Of a stretch of DNA of 64,000 nt, positions 1-8,753 are shown piece by piece. Source of the stretch: Levilactobacillus mulengensis (GTDB lineage: Bacteria; Bacillota; Bacilli; Lactobacillales; Lactobacillaceae); NCBI RefSeq assembly GCF_003946045.1, contig NZ_RHNW01000008.1, positions 1-64,000 on the forward strand, read 5' to 3'. Below the pieces are notes generated by a model that saw nothing but the letters and a program-made list of their open reading frames with translations, made no database searches and was not told the origin of the DNA. Numbering within the stretch: position 1 is the first letter of the stretch; every line of letters begins with the position of its first letter. Both the position numbers and the translations under genes were made by a program.

Positions 1-130
1 CTCACCAATTTATTTGATGAGGTTATCATATCGTGGATTTGCCGCCAATCATAGACGGTCAGTTATTTGGTGCTTACCAATCACAGTATGATTATGAATT
101 CATTTTGATTATCATGGGGAGATGTTTTGG

Positions 131-1381
131 ATGAGGAATAGATGGATTAAGGGTTCATTGTTGTTAGTTGTTGGCTTGCTGGCTTTGGTTGGGTGGTCGG
201 GTCGTGCCCGGGCGGCGGGTACTGATACTGTACCGTCGTACGTTGCCGAATTTTCTATCGCTCCATTTGATGGCTTCAGGTACAGTGGTTCTTCTGGCAC
301 TGTCGACGTTTACGACCTAGATAATAACCCCGCATCTGTCACAACTCTCATTGGCAAATCATCAGGCTTTAATGTTCTAAGTCCAATTCATTATCCCCAA
401 TTTATGGCAGCCATCAACCTAAACAAGGGAATCTTATACTACCAAGTGTCTTCAACTGACAAAACTCTGCCTCCGCTCTGGTATCCAGCAAATTCACAAA
501 CGGAACTAGCCTTGGATCTCGGTTCAACTACTACTAATGCAACTGCAGCCTTTACCGTTAAATTTGTCGATCAGGACAATACTGAACTAGACAAATCTGA
601 AAATATCAGCTTTGCCTATCGCGAGGCTCAGAACGGAAGCGACCCACTCACCAATTTAGCAGCAGCTCTCCAAACTGCAAGTCGAGACTTTCCCGGCTAC
701 TCGCTTGCCGCCGACAATCCCCTAACCGTTACACCGGCTACCGATAGTCAACCAACTACTTACACTTACCATTACACCAAGGACACCGCCACTGGCGGCA
801 ATACCAATACCGGTAATAACACCAATACTGGCACGAACACCAGCGGCATCGCCGGCACCAGTGGCACGGCCACTATGCCAACCACTGACAGTTCTAGTAG
901 TACCGCCAGTCAAGTTACCACGACCAAGGCACCGGTCCAACGCAAGGCTGTTTACGCCGTGAAGAAGATTGGCCTGTACAGTCAGCCGACATTTACTAAG
1001 CAGAGCCGCACGCGTTGGTTTACCAAGCAGACACGGCCCAACCGGCCGACGTTCACCGTCATCGGCTACGCCCGGTCCAAGGCGGGCAACCTGCGTTACA
1101 AGGTGCGGACAGCTGATGGGACGACCGGTTATATCACAGCGCGTTCAGCCTACGTGACGAACACCTACTACCAGCACAAGCCGGCTCAGGTCAAAGTCAT
1201 CAGTGCTAAGGGCCTGAACGCCTATGGAAACGTGGCGCTGAACGGTCAGAAGATTCGGCACTATAAGCGTGGATCTGTTTTGACCGTTAAAGCCATTAAG
1301 ACGCATGGCCTGACTACGCGGTTGGTACTCACTAACGGGCGCTACATTACCGGGAACAAGACTTTCGTGATTGCGAAATAG
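131..1381 (+). CDS. Secreted MucBP/DUF5776-like surface protein
   Basis: A 416-residue exported protein of unknown function, probably cell-surface associated. An ATG at 122 abuts the GGGGAG ribosome binding site, so the ATG at 131 (9 nt spacing) is the better start and gives an MRNRWIKG signal peptide with an ALVGWSG..ARA cleavage region. A MucBP-like segment lies near residues 140-215, followed by a Thr/Asn/Gly/Ser-rich linker (about 220-265). The C-terminus (about 270-410) has the pattern KKIGLYSQPTF..RTRW..NRPTF.V.GYARS and matches the C-termini of the proteins at 37.7 and 39.8 kb; I recognise it as DUF5776-like. There is no LPxTG motif, so attachment is either noncovalent or absent. The domain naming is from memory, not from a search. 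Confidence 0.8.
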   Translation: MRNRWIKGSLLLVVGLLALVGWSGRARAAGTDTVPSYVAEFSIAPFDGFRYSGSSGTVDVYDLDNNPASVTTLIGKSSGFNVLSPIHYPQFMAAINLNKGILYYQVSSTDKTLPPLWYPANSQTELALDLGSTTTNATAAFTVKFVDQDNTELDKSENISFAYREAQNGSDPLTNLAAALQTASRDFPGYSLAADNPLTVTPATDSQPTTYTYHYTKDTATGGNTNTGNNTNTGTNTSGIAGTSGTATMPTTDSSSSTASQVTTTKAPVQRKAVYAVKKIGLYSQPTFTKQSRTRWFTKQTRPNRPTFTVIGYARSKAGNLRYKVRTADGTTGYITARSAYVTNTYYQHKPAQVKVISAKGLNAYGNVALNGQKIRHYKRGSVLTVKAIKTHGLTTRLVLTNGRYITGNKTFVIAK

Positions 1382-1390
1382 ATGCAACGC

Positions 1391-1430
1391 AAAGACGCCA
1401 CAGTCGATTTGATTGTGACGTCTTTATTTG
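1391..1430 (+). terminator. Rho-independent terminator after the surface protein
   Basis: Arms AAAGACG and CGTCTTT with an inner CACA/TGTG pairing lie 10 nt after the stop codon, followed by a T-rich run. Confidence 0.75.
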
Positions 1431-1516
1431 GTTTAATTTTATGGAATTGTGGATTAACGTTACGCGCGATTACCTGGGCTAAACCAGTTTCACTAGTCCA
1501 GAGGCGAAGAACCAGT

Positions 1517-2227
1517 TTACCCCAAATAACCATCAGCAACGTGCTTGAAGTAATCGCCGAGATTCTGTGAGAACTGGGCCTTCTGTTTGGTCATGAATGC
1601 GGCGAACTTGGCCGGGCTATTGCGGCGGTAGTTATAGCCCCAGGCCGACAGCAGCATGAAGATCACATTTTGCCGCGGCAGGTCCTTGGGATCATACACG
1701 TCCGGTTGATACGCCGTCGGCCAATTCAGGCGGTCGATGCCCCAATATAGGAAGTAAACATTTTCCTCGGCCTGTTGGGACGCGAAGTCCAGTGACCAGT
1801 CGGCCGCCAGATTGCGCTCGGCGTCGCGCCAATTTTGCGCAGCCGGGTCCTGCCCGTCCAGCCAGTAGTCCCAGATGGTCAACTGCTTCAGGCGAATCCG
1901 CGTCAACATTTGTTCAAAGGCCGTGAGCGACTCGCCCGCCTCGCAGAACACGTTTAAGTTCAGCTTGTGCGTGTCGCTGTCGGTGAAGTAGCTGGCCTGG
2001 TCGTGTTCGCCCTGGTCCTCCCAGTAATACCGCTGGTAGTCCGCGGCAAAGCGCTGGGTGTCGCGCTCCGCCAAGATGCGCCAGTAGTCTTCGAAGTCGT
2101 CCAAGCCCTCTACTTCCAGGGGAAACTGTTCCCGCCGGTAGCGAAAATAGCCCTGGTACACGGCGGGTGAGGTCTGGTAATCGGTGTAGTCGTGACCATT
2201 CGAATGGCCGATGATAATTTTTTTCAA
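1517..2227 (-). CDS. Hypothetical protein, acidic, Trp/Tyr-rich
   Basis: A 236-residue soluble protein that I do not recognise. It starts MKKIIIGHSNGHDYTDY from a TTG codon (complement of 2225-2227) with a weak G-rich ribosome binding site upstream (GGGGGC, about 9 nt away). It is unusually rich in Asp, Glu, Tyr and Trp, for example DFEDYWRILAERD and TIWDYWLDG. No signal peptide, membrane segment or catalytic motif is visible. It stands alone on the minus strand between two plus-strand genes. The high-GC codon use matches its neighbours, so it looks native. Confidence 0.65.
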   Translation of the reverse strand: MKKIIIGHSNGHDYTDYQTSPAVYQGYFRYRREQFPLEVEGLDDFEDYWRILAERDTQRFAADYQRYYWEDQGEHDQASYFTDSDTHKLNLNVFCEAGESLTAFEQMLTRIRLKQLTIWDYWLDGQDPAAQNWRDAERNLAADWSLDFASQQAEENVYFLYWGIDRLNWPTAYQPDVYDPKDLPRQNVIFMLLSAWGYNYRRNSPAKFAAFMTKQKAQFSQNLGDYFKHVADGYLG

Positions 2228-2412
2228 GTCGTTTGCCCCCGGAGATTAGTGGTCCTAGCTTAGCACAGATTGGGGGCTGGCGGGCCAGTTATTTTGGTTG
2301 GCAACGGATTGGTGGGTGGATAGTTCTGCGGTTCAATTGGCGGTGAGCTAAAATTTAGGTGATTGGCTACTTGTCGCTCATCCTAACAGCGATTGAGAAA
2401 GTAGGTGACACC

Positions 2413-2574
2413 ATGCCCAAACCAGAATCCGAACCATTCGCTAACGCCCGCACCCCAGAAGAGTTCCGCCAGATGATTGCCTCTGACAAGGTCAAGACCT
2501 ACGACTCGCTTGAAGAATTGTGGGCCGCTTTGGAACAAGACGATGACGAACCTGACAAAAAGAACGAGAACTAA
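2413..2574 (+). CDS. Small acidic protein, orphan antitoxin-like
   Basis: A 53-residue acidic protein starting MPKPESEPFANARTPEE. The reading frame is open further upstream, but the ATG at 2413 has AGGTG 7 nt before it, so I prefer it. The segment KVKTYDSLEELWAALEQDDDE resembles the C-terminal, toxin-binding tail of RelB/DinJ-type antitoxins found in lactobacilli. This is a resemblance only: there is no recognisable DNA-binding half and no toxin gene next to it. A strong terminator follows directly. Confidence 0.5.
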   Translation: MPKPESEPFANARTPEEFRQMIASDKVKTYDSLEELWAALEQDDDEPDKKNEN

Positions 2575-2576
2575 GT

Positions 2577-2630
2577 AAAGGTCCAGTAACCGCACAACCC
2601 CGATGGTTGAACGTGTTACTGGACCTTTTT
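2577..2630. terminator. Terminator between convergent genes
   Basis: A long hairpin with 14-bp arms (AAAGGTCCAGTAAC / GTTACTGGACCTTT) and a T run on the plus strand. It separates the small acidic protein from the convergent aminotransferase. Confidence 0.85.
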
Positions 2631-2644
2631 CACTTATTTTTCTG

Positions 2645-3859
2645 TTAAAAGACTGGTTTCACCCCACGCACGGCGGCCTTCATCTGGTCGCCCAGCCGGT
2701 GCATGCCTGCGTCAATCACGTCCGGCGTCAGGCCGCTGAAGCACAGGCGCATGCCGTTGTGCACGTCGCGGGCCGGGTAGAAATTGGTGCTCGGCACGTA
2801 ACTCACGTGGGCGTTTGGCATGACCTGCGACCGCAGCAACTGGTCGACGTCGATGTCCGCTGGCAAGGTCACCCAGTCGAAGAAGCCCCCGGCTGGCGTG
2901 GTAAACGTCGCCTCGTCCGGGAAGTAGGCCCGCAGCGCCGCCACCATCGCCGCACACTGCTCGCGGTAGTGGTCCTTCAAGACCGTCACGTGGGCGTCCA
3001 AGTCGTTGACGTCCAGGTAGGCGTTGATGGCCGCGTGGGTCACGCCGGTCGCCTCCAGGTCACTGGCCAGCCGCACTTTTAAAATGGCCGCCAACAGGTC
3101 CCCGTCGGCCACCAACCACCCCGTCCGCAGCGCTGGCATCAGAATTTTCGACAGGCTCGACACGAAGATCACCCGGCCCTCGGTGTCAAAACTCTTGATG
3201 GCCGGCAGTGGCAGTTGGTCGTAGCCCAGGTCCCGGTACGGCGAGTCCTCTAAAATGATGAAGTCATAGCGGTTCGCCAGCGCAACCAGCTGTTGACGCT
3301 TGGCCACGCTCATGGTGATGCCGGTCGGGTTGTGAAAGTCCGGCACGGTGTATAACAGCTTGATGCCCGGATGGCGTTTTAAGGTAGTTTCTAGCGCGTC
3401 TAGGTCCAGGCCATCTGCTTGTAAGCCCACGCCGTAATACGTCGGCTGGTAGAGGTCTAAGGCCGCCAGTGCGCCCACGTAGGTCGGCACCTCGACCGCC
3501 ACCTCGTCGCCGGGGTTCAGGAGCGCCTTCGCCACTAGCTCAATGGCCTGCTGGCCGCCGACCGTCAAAATCACGTGGTCCGCAGTGGTCGTGACCCGCC
3601 CCCATTTGCCAATTCGCGCCGCCAGCTTCGCCCGCAAGTCCGGGTTCCCCTGGGTCGACTGATACTGAAAAAGGTGCGCGCCCTGCGTGTCAATGGCGGT
3701 GTTAAAGGCTTCCTTGACCGCCGCCACCGGGAACAGGCTTTCGTTGGGACTCCCGGCCGCAAACGAGATGGCGCGGGGATCTGGGTCGTTGACGAACAGG
3801 CCGCTTAGGGCGGAAGGGACATCCGGGTTCACCCGGGTTGCTAACAGATCATTTAACAT
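2645..3859 (-). CDS. PLP-dependent class I/II aminotransferase
   Basis: A 404-residue fold-type I aminotransferase of the MocR/2-aminoadipate (LysN-like) group, cytoplasmic, probably acting on aromatic or branched amino acids or 2-oxoadipate. Visible hallmarks are the PDFHNPTG motif (about residue 175), SSLSKILMPALRTGW carrying the PLP lysine (about 235), and a late R.CFSG substrate-carboxylate segment. There is no fused N-terminal helix-turn-helix, so this is an enzyme and not a MocR regulator. A GTG at 3868 is possible, but the ATG at 3859 is better spaced from AAAGGTG. A leader of about 100 bp separates it from a dispersed repeat on the same strand, and a LysR gene is divergent 1 kb away. 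The substrate cannot be read from the sequence. Confidence 0.85.
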   Translation of the reverse strand: MLNDLLATRVNPDVPSALSGLFVNDPDPRAISFAAGSPNESLFPVAAVKEAFNTAIDTQGAHLFQYQSTQGNPDLRAKLAARIGKWGRVTTTADHVILTVGGQQAIELVAKALLNPGDEVAVEVPTYVGALAALDLYQPTYYGVGLQADGLDLDALETTLKRHPGIKLLYTVPDFHNPTGITMSVAKRQQLVALANRYDFIILEDSPYRDLGYDQLPLPAIKSFDTEGRVIFVSSLSKILMPALRTGWLVADGDLLAAILKVRLASDLEATGVTHAAINAYLDVNDLDAHVTVLKDHYREQCAAMVAALRAYFPDEATFTTPAGGFFDWVTLPADIDVDQLLRSQVMPNAHVSYVPSTNFYPARDVHNGMRLCFSGLTPDVIDAGMHRLGDQMKAAVRGVKPVF

Positions 3860-3961
3860 GACAGTCACACCTTTCTGGCAGCTGCTTTGGCTGCCGGTTC
3901 TTCTTTGATTTGGTTCTTGTTTGAAACCTTAAACCCTAAGACCTTTGGGTCAAAAACAATG

Positions 3962-4162
3962 GACAGCTGGCCGCCTGCGGCTTCCAGGTACTACGCCTGC
4001 TGTGGGGCCGGTTTCCGCCTGAGGTGCGGGCTCCCACCTCAACTTTGAGCCCTGCTAGGATCATGCAGGTCTCAAAGGTTGTCCCGTGCTGTAAGGCCGA
4101 GAAAAATCGCTCGGTCTAACACCACCGACACAGCCGTCTCCGTACCTGGCTTCCTCCGGCTC
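3962..4162 (-). repeat. Dispersed element, subfamily A (copy A1)
   Basis: One of 18 related intergenic elements in this window; strand is the direction in which the shared core reads CTTTGAGAC..GCTCAAAG then GAAGACCG..AGGCT. It carries the A module (GTGTTAGACCGAG, loop CGATTTTT, CTCGGCC..ACAGCAC on the minus strand). The ends pair as CCAGGTA/TACCTGG. It lies upstream of the aminotransferase and on the same strand. Confidence 0.85.
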
Positions 4163-4170
4163 TGGTTGTG

Positions 4171-4212
4171 CGTTGCCTTTGACCGCGGCTTAGTGCCCGG
4201 TCAAAGGCAACG
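4171..4212. repeat. Perfect 15-bp inverted repeat
   Basis: The arms CGTTGCCTTTGACCG and CGGTCAAAGGCAACG flank a 12-nt loop. It lies between dispersed elements A1 and B1 and has no T tract on either side, so it is unlikely to be a simple terminator. It could be an operator or an outlying arm of the repeats. Confidence 0.7.
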
Positions 4213-4369
4213 GTGGTGGCGAACCGGCATCCAAAGTCGTTGGCCGTCAGTGTGGCGGTCCGGTTAAGCTGACTCTGTTGGCTTGGTGGGCGGCGACTGT
4301 GGAGCCTAACCTATTAGCTAATACTTCTAGTCCTGGCTCGGTTACGCCCCCCACCACACAACGTCGGAC

Positions 4370-4480
4370 AGTGAAAATTGGCTTAACCGTGGAATTCACA
4401 GATTCATTCGGGCAGTGAAACCACTCCCCCAGTTCAGCCGCTGACCACCGCCAAATGCCGGTCAGGAAGCCTGGCGTCTT
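4370..4480 (+). repeat. Decayed B-type element fragment
   Basis: The pieces GTGAAAATTGGCTTAACCGTGGAATTCAC and the following pairing resemble the start of a B element (GTGAAAATGGGCTCAGCCGTGGGA) but the core is not preserved. I treat it as a remnant and do not count it among the 18 copies. Confidence 0.4.
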
Positions 4481-4502
4481 TGCTGCCAACAGCGGCTAGC
4501 CT

Positions 4503-4676
4503 GCCGAGAGGGCGGTAAAAATGGGCTCAGCCGTAGGATTTACAGCGCGCTAGCGGTGTAAATGGTGACTTTGAGACTCGTCCTATGAGGCTCAAAGCAA
4601 GTCGGAAGACCGCTTCCCAGGCTTCCGGCGTCCTCCCCACCGCGTTCCGGCCCATTTTTACCGCCCGGTAAGGCCC
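4503..4676 (+). repeat. Dispersed element, subfamily B (copy B1)
   Basis: The termini are a perfect 17-bp inverted repeat, GGGCGGTAAAAATGGGC (4510-4526) and its complement (4650-4666). Inside are CAGCCGTAGGA, a variable hairpin (ATTTAC/GTAAAT), the core hairpin CTTTGAGAC..GCTCAAAG and the hairpin CGGAAG..CTTCCG around GACCG. It lies upstream of the LysR gene, on the same strand. Confidence 0.9.
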
Positions 4677-4879
4677 AGCTACCGCTACAGTTGCCAGCAA
4701 CGATAAGGCGCCTGGTTTCCGCCAACCTGCATTTTAAGAAGTCACCGGCCGAACCTGCTGGGGGTGGTTTCCTCTGACCACGCGTTTATGATAAGATACT
4801 GGTGACAGAAAAACCATTTCAACTATCCAGAAATAACGTGAATGTAATTCATCTTTACCAATCTCAGGAGGTGTCGTCG

Positions 4880-5788
4880 ATGTTACCGTTTGCCTATCGC
4901 GTCTTTCAAGCTATTGTTCAAGAACAAACTTTCTACCGAGCGGCGCAAACGCTGAACGTGACGCCTTCAGCCATCAGCCACTCCGTTAACCAGCTGGAAA
5001 AGGAGCTGGGCTTTCCGCTCTTCATCCGTAATCGAACCGGCGTGGAGCTCACCCCGGATGGCGAAAGCGTGCTGCCACTGATTCAGGGCGTCATCAACGC
5101 CGAGGACCGGCTCCAACAGGCCGCCGCCAACATTAACGGCATGAACGCCGGATCCGTGCGGCTGGGGGCCTTCTCCTCCGTCTGCATTTCCTGGCTGCCA
5201 CCGATCATTCGGCAGTTCAAACAGGATTTCCCCCAAATCGACATCAATTTAGAACAGGCCGGCTTCAGTGACATCGCGGCCGCCGTCAAAACCGGGCGCT
5301 TGGATTTAGGCCTGTCCGCCTTGCCGGTCGCGGAAAAATTAACCGTCCTGCCGCTGGTCAAGGACGAAATCTACTGCATCACGCCCAACGATTTCATCCC
5401 CGCCAACCGCACGACGGTCACGGCCGCCGACCTGGTCGACCAGAACTTCATTTTGCAGCGGGGCGACTACGACAAGGACACCAAGGCCGCGCTGGACCAC
5501 TACCAAATTCGGCCGAACGCGTTGCGGTTCTCCATCGACGACCAGTCCATCCTGGCGATGGTCGAGGCCGGCATGGGCATGGGCATTTTGCCCGAGCTGG
5601 CGCTGGAACGGGTCAGTGGCAACGTGAACGTCTACCCATTTGACCAGCGGTTCTACCGGACGATTTGCTTGGTGGTCAACTCTGAGCAGGCCAAGGCACC
5701 GTCGACGGCCAAGATGATTGCGGCAATCACGGCTTACGTCGCCCACAAATACCCAGACAAGGTCCTGCAACACCCACACGTGGGGTAA
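4880..5788 (+). CDS. LysR-family transcriptional regulator
   Basis: A 302-residue LysR-type activator/repressor. The N-terminal winged helix-turn-helix (about residues 1-60) reads FYRAAQTLNVTPSAISHSVNQLEKELG with the family's conserved SAIS recognition helix. The periplasmic-binding-like effector domain spans about 90-300 (VRLGAFSSVCISWLPPIIRQF; GRLDLGL; MVEAGMGMGILPE). The frame is open to 4802, but AGGAGGTG at 4866-4873 fixes the ATG at 4880. It is divergent from the aminotransferase, so by the usual LysR habit that gene may be its target, although 1 kb of repeats separates them. The effector is unknown. Confidence 0.88.
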   Translation: MLPFAYRVFQAIVQEQTFYRAAQTLNVTPSAISHSVNQLEKELGFPLFIRNRTGVELTPDGESVLPLIQGVINAEDRLQQAAANINGMNAGSVRLGAFSSVCISWLPPIIRQFKQDFPQIDINLEQAGFSDIAAAVKTGRLDLGLSALPVAEKLTVLPLVKDEIYCITPNDFIPANRTTVTAADLVDQNFILQRGDYDKDTKAALDHYQIRPNALRFSIDDQSILAMVEAGMGMGILPELALERVSGNVNVYPFDQRFYRTICLVVNSEQAKAPSTAKMIAAITAYVAHKYPDKVLQHPHVG

Positions 5789-5799
5789 ACTTCGCTTTT

Positions 5800-6115
5800 G
5801 CCTCCGGAAACGTGAAAATGAGACCGGAGCATGGTGGGCAAGACGGTGTTGTGCTGGCCGTTCCCGGCGGTGGGTTCAAGGTGCCCTGCTGTGGGGCCGG
5901 TTCCCGCCTGAGGTACAGGCTCCCACCTCAACTTTGGGCCCTGCCAGGATCATGCAGGTCTCAAAGGTTGTCCCGTGCTGTAAGGCCGAGAAAAATCGCT
6001 CGGTCTAACACCACCGACACAGCTGGGCACCTTGCCCCACCTCTGGTCACTGACACAAACACGGTCACTTTCCACTGCGAAACGGTCATTTTCACACTCC
6101 CTGCGGCTGACACTG
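5800..6115 (-). repeat. Dispersed element, subfamily A with long outer arms (copy A2)
   Basis: The longest copy. It has the A module plus outer arms GTGAAAATGA..CGG near 5812 and CGGTCATTTTCAC near 6082. The inner part is nearly identical to A1 over GTCCCGTGCTGTAAGGCCGAG and the following CGGTCTAACACCACCGACACAGC region. It fills the gap after the LysR gene. Confidence 0.88.
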
Positions 6116-6175
6116 GTTTAGCCCTATGGTGCGTGTCAATTGCTTGTTCTGTTCCAACTTAACTCTGATTAAACC

Positions 6176-6229
6176 AAATACCGCGGAAGTCCTTGGCCAT
6201 TTGTTTGGCTGGACTTCCGCGGTATTTTT
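6176..6229. terminator. Bidirectional terminator
   Basis: The arms AAATACCGCGGAAGTCC and GGACTTCCGCGGTATTT enclose an 18-nt loop with T runs on both strands. It ends the AAA ATPase gene on the minus strand and any read-through from the plus strand. Confidence 0.88.
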
Positions 6230-6293
6230 CTTGTCGTCTATTTTAAAATTTCATTTCATCTATGAGTAACCTTCATCTTAACTTCATCAGCAT

Positions 6294-7538
6294 TTAGAAG
6301 TGCTTGTCCGTTAAATGAGGGACGGCCCCATACCTCCCCAAGATATAGTCCTTCCCATAACTCGCATCGTTCCGTACCTTCTGATTGCCGTTGACCTTGA
6401 CTGAATCCAGTGAATACAGGTCCGACATCCCCGCCGGATTCTTATCCACGAACCAGACCTCGTCTCGGCGAAAATTGGTTTTATCTAACGTGAAGAGTTC
6501 CTGGGTGGTGAAAATTAATTGGGCGCCACGCGGGTTGATTTGCGCGTCATGAAATAGGATTAAGATGTAGCGCAACAGTAACGGGTGGAGCTTGGCATCC
6601 AGCTCATCCACGATGACCGTGCCGCCCTCATCCAACGTTTGTTTCAAATCAACGTACAGCCACAACATTTTGCGCGTCCCACTGGATTCCGCGCTGATTG
6701 GCGTCTGGAGAAGTTCCCCCGTCGTGGGATTGCGGTGATAGCTGACGACACGTTGTCGGGCTTCATTTTCATCGGCGAAGTCATCTTGCACGACACCTAA
6801 CTGGGCGATTCCCACATCGACCGCTTGGACAAACTGTTCAAATTTCTGTTTCTCTTGCGGATCAGTCAGCAGCGCAATCATTGGACTCAGTGATTGCCGT
6901 GAACGAAAGCGCGCGGTCTTGGTCACCTCATTCTGCGGATTCCCGTAGTCTACGATTCGTAAAGCTCGGAACCAATCGGCGACCTCCCGAATGATAGGGA
7001 TTTCTAACCGAGACAGTGCGGACAGCAGTAACGACTTCTTCGTGATCAGTTTGGCCAGCGTCTGAACCTCCGCCTGTTCCGTCAGGCTACCCACGATTCC
7101 CGTGTCAGTGCGGTCAAAGATTTCCAGATACTGCTCGCCCACTTTACTTTTATCCCGCTGATACAAGTATTCTTCTGTCACGGCTTGCTTGGTGGTACTA
7201 AATCCATACTGATAGATGTTCGTCCGCGTGGAAAATAAAACGCTGAACTCCGTCGGAACGCTGGGGTCCTCAAACCAGTAAGGCGTAACCTTCTTCAATG
7301 CATCCTCATCCGCAAACGAGGTCAGCACCACATCCGTCATGACACTTAGCGCGTGAATGACGTTGCTCTTGCCAGACGCGTTGGCGCCGTATAGGGCAGC
7401 CAGCTTTAACACCCGTTCGTGCAAAACGTCAGTCACTACATCCGTTGGGAGTTCCTTCAATGCTGAAGCAGTCAGGTCCAGCGTGACTTCCTGGCGAAAC
7501 GATTTAAAGTTTTTAAATGTAAACTGATGCAACATCAT
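6294..7538 (-). CDS. Stand-alone AAA ATPase (AAA_15/AAA_21, abortive-infection-like)
   Basis: A 414-residue SMC/ABC-like P-loop ATPase. Walker A is LYGANASGKSNVI (about residues 50-62) after FKNFKSFRQEV. An ABC-type signature region ISAESSGTRKM lies near 285, and Walker B with the catalytic glutamate is GTVIVDELDAKLHP near 310. This layout is that of the OLD/AbiL/RloC-like ATPases, often phage defence proteins, but the RloB- or nuclease-type partner normally encoded next door is absent. A terminator follows at once and the upstream region is noncoding. The start is one of GTG 7544, ATG 7538 or ATG 7535; AGAGG favours 7538/7535. The defence role is inference. Confidence 0.8.
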   Translation of the reverse strand: MMLHQFTFKNFKSFRQEVTLDLTASALKELPTDVVTDVLHERVLKLAALYGANASGKSNVIHALSVMTDVVLTSFADEDALKKVTPYWFEDPSVPTEFSVLFSTRTNIYQYGFSTTKQAVTEEYLYQRDKSKVGEQYLEIFDRTDTGIVGSLTEQAEVQTLAKLITKKSLLLSALSRLEIPIIREVADWFRALRIVDYGNPQNEVTKTARFRSRQSLSPMIALLTDPQEKQKFEQFVQAVDVGIAQLGVVQDDFADENEARQRVVSYHRNPTTGELLQTPISAESSGTRKMLWLYVDLKQTLDEGGTVIVDELDAKLHPLLLRYILILFHDAQINPRGAQLIFTTQELFTLDKTNFRRDEVWFVDKNPAGMSDLYSLDSVKVNGNQKVRNDASYGKDYILGRYGAVPHLTDKHF

Positions 7539-7775
7539 CCTCACCTCTTGGGTTAAAGATACCTGTTGTAACAGTTATTAGCAAGTAATTACGATATTTT
7601 CTCAAATATATAGAAATTACTGATTGATAAAAGAATTTCGTTATAAATCTAGAAATAAATCGCCATAACAAACCAACCTGAATTTTTCGCTACCCCACTA
7701 TTTGTTTAAAGCAATGCACTATTCAACGCAAAAAGAATTGCTTAACACAACTAGTATCCACCATGCTTATCGTGC

Positions 7776-7781
7776 TATAAT
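7776..7781 (+). promoter_or_regulatory. Extended -10 promoter element
   Basis: TGCTATAAT is a perfect extended -10 about 40 bp upstream of the secreted protein at 7823. I see no convincing -35. Confidence 0.55.
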
Positions 7782-7822
7782 GGCGAAGTAATTTCGACTA
7801 TACATAAATTGGAGGCACCACC

Positions 7823-8551
7823 ATGAACAAGTTACTTAAAGTTTCTGCAATCACTGCCCTGACATTTAGCCTGGGCGCTGTGATCGTACCTAGCACTACT
7901 TTGTCAGCTAGCGCTAAGAAAAAGTCTGCTAAGGTTATCCGTTCCAAGAAGATGAAGAAGACCGCTTATCACGCTAACGGCGGCTACATCTACTCCAGCG
8001 CCAAGCTGACCAAGAAGTCCCACAAGGCATTCAACTACCTGAAGACGACTTTCTACGCGACCAAGTCAGTGACGGTCAAGAAAACTAATGGTAAGACTGC
8101 CACTTACTACTACATCAAGAACAGCAAGGGCAACGTCAAGGGGTATATCTGGAAGGGTAACCTGAAGAAGGTTAATACCAAGGCTTTAGCTCAACGAAGA
8201 GCTGACATCAAGCATGTGTTAGCTGCTATTCGTTCGATGAGTACTGACGACCAAGGCTGGGCATTAGATTCTATGAAATATGTCACTACTAGCAACACCT
8301 ACGACGATTCCCAACTCCCCTACGCTATCGACCAAATCCACGGTGAATCGATTAAAGATGGGCAGGCTGCACTCCAAGTAAACGCCAGCTTCAAAGGACG
8401 TTTCAGCTCTACTACTAATGCTAAATTAGCTGCTTTCAGCGATCAATTAGCTGATACGATTGCTTCCAATACAAGCGACGATTACGATATCGACGAAGCT
8501 GCTCAAACTCTCGTTGATGCCTTGCAAGACGCTGTTTCAAGTCTCCGTTAA
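7823..8551 (+). CDS. Secreted Lys-rich protein of unknown function
   Basis: A 242-residue exported protein with GGAGG 7 nt before ATG. The signal peptide is [31 protein letters not shown]. Residues about 35-125 are strongly basic and Tyr-rich (HANGGYIYSSAKLTKKSHK, YYYIKNSKGNVKGYIWKGNLKK), a module I have seen at the N-terminus of lactobacillar cell-wall proteins and which probably binds the wall. The C-terminal half (about 130-242) is acidic and helical with no recognised motif. It is followed by a strong terminator. No function can be assigned. Confidence 0.78.
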   Translation: MNKLLKVSAITALTFSLGAVIVPSTTLSASAKKKSAKVIRSKKMKKTAYHANGGYIYSSAKLTKKSHKAFNYLKTTFYATKSVTVKKTNGKTATYYYIKNSKGNVKGYIWKGNLKKVNTKALAQRRADIKHVLAAIRSMSTDDQGWALDSMKYVTTSNTYDDSQLPYAIDQIHGESIKDGQAALQVNASFKGRFSSTTNAKLAAFSDQLADTIASNTSDDYDIDEAAQTLVDALQDAVSSLR

Positions 8552-8578
8552 CACTTATTTCCACTAAAATAACCAAAT

Positions 8579-8630
8579 AAAACACCTGAGAAGAACGCGC
8601 ATGGGTTGCGCCGCCTTCTCAGGTGTTTTT
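8579..8630. terminator. Bidirectional terminator
   Basis: The arms AAACACCTGAGAAG and CTTCTCAGGTGTTT have T-rich flanks on both strands and serve the secreted protein (plus) and the LPxTG protein (minus). Confidence 0.85.
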
Positions 8631-8753
8631 AGTCAGTTTGATCTTATTTGAGTACAACATGTTCTGATTCCAGAAAAGATATAACTACTGGTAAACCCAA
8701 TCCGACTAGCTAAATGGACCAAACCAGTATTGACCGCAGAGATGGTACATATC

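Noticed and set aside
2603-3082. His/Val-rich plus-strand frame
   Set aside because: Antisense to the aminotransferase, low-complexity product.
5812-6162. Reading frames inside the dispersed elements (also 4079-4267, 12070-12405, 34178-34570)
   Set aside because: The elements are palindromic, differ in frame from copy to copy and have no ribosome binding sites; the products share no conserved protein.
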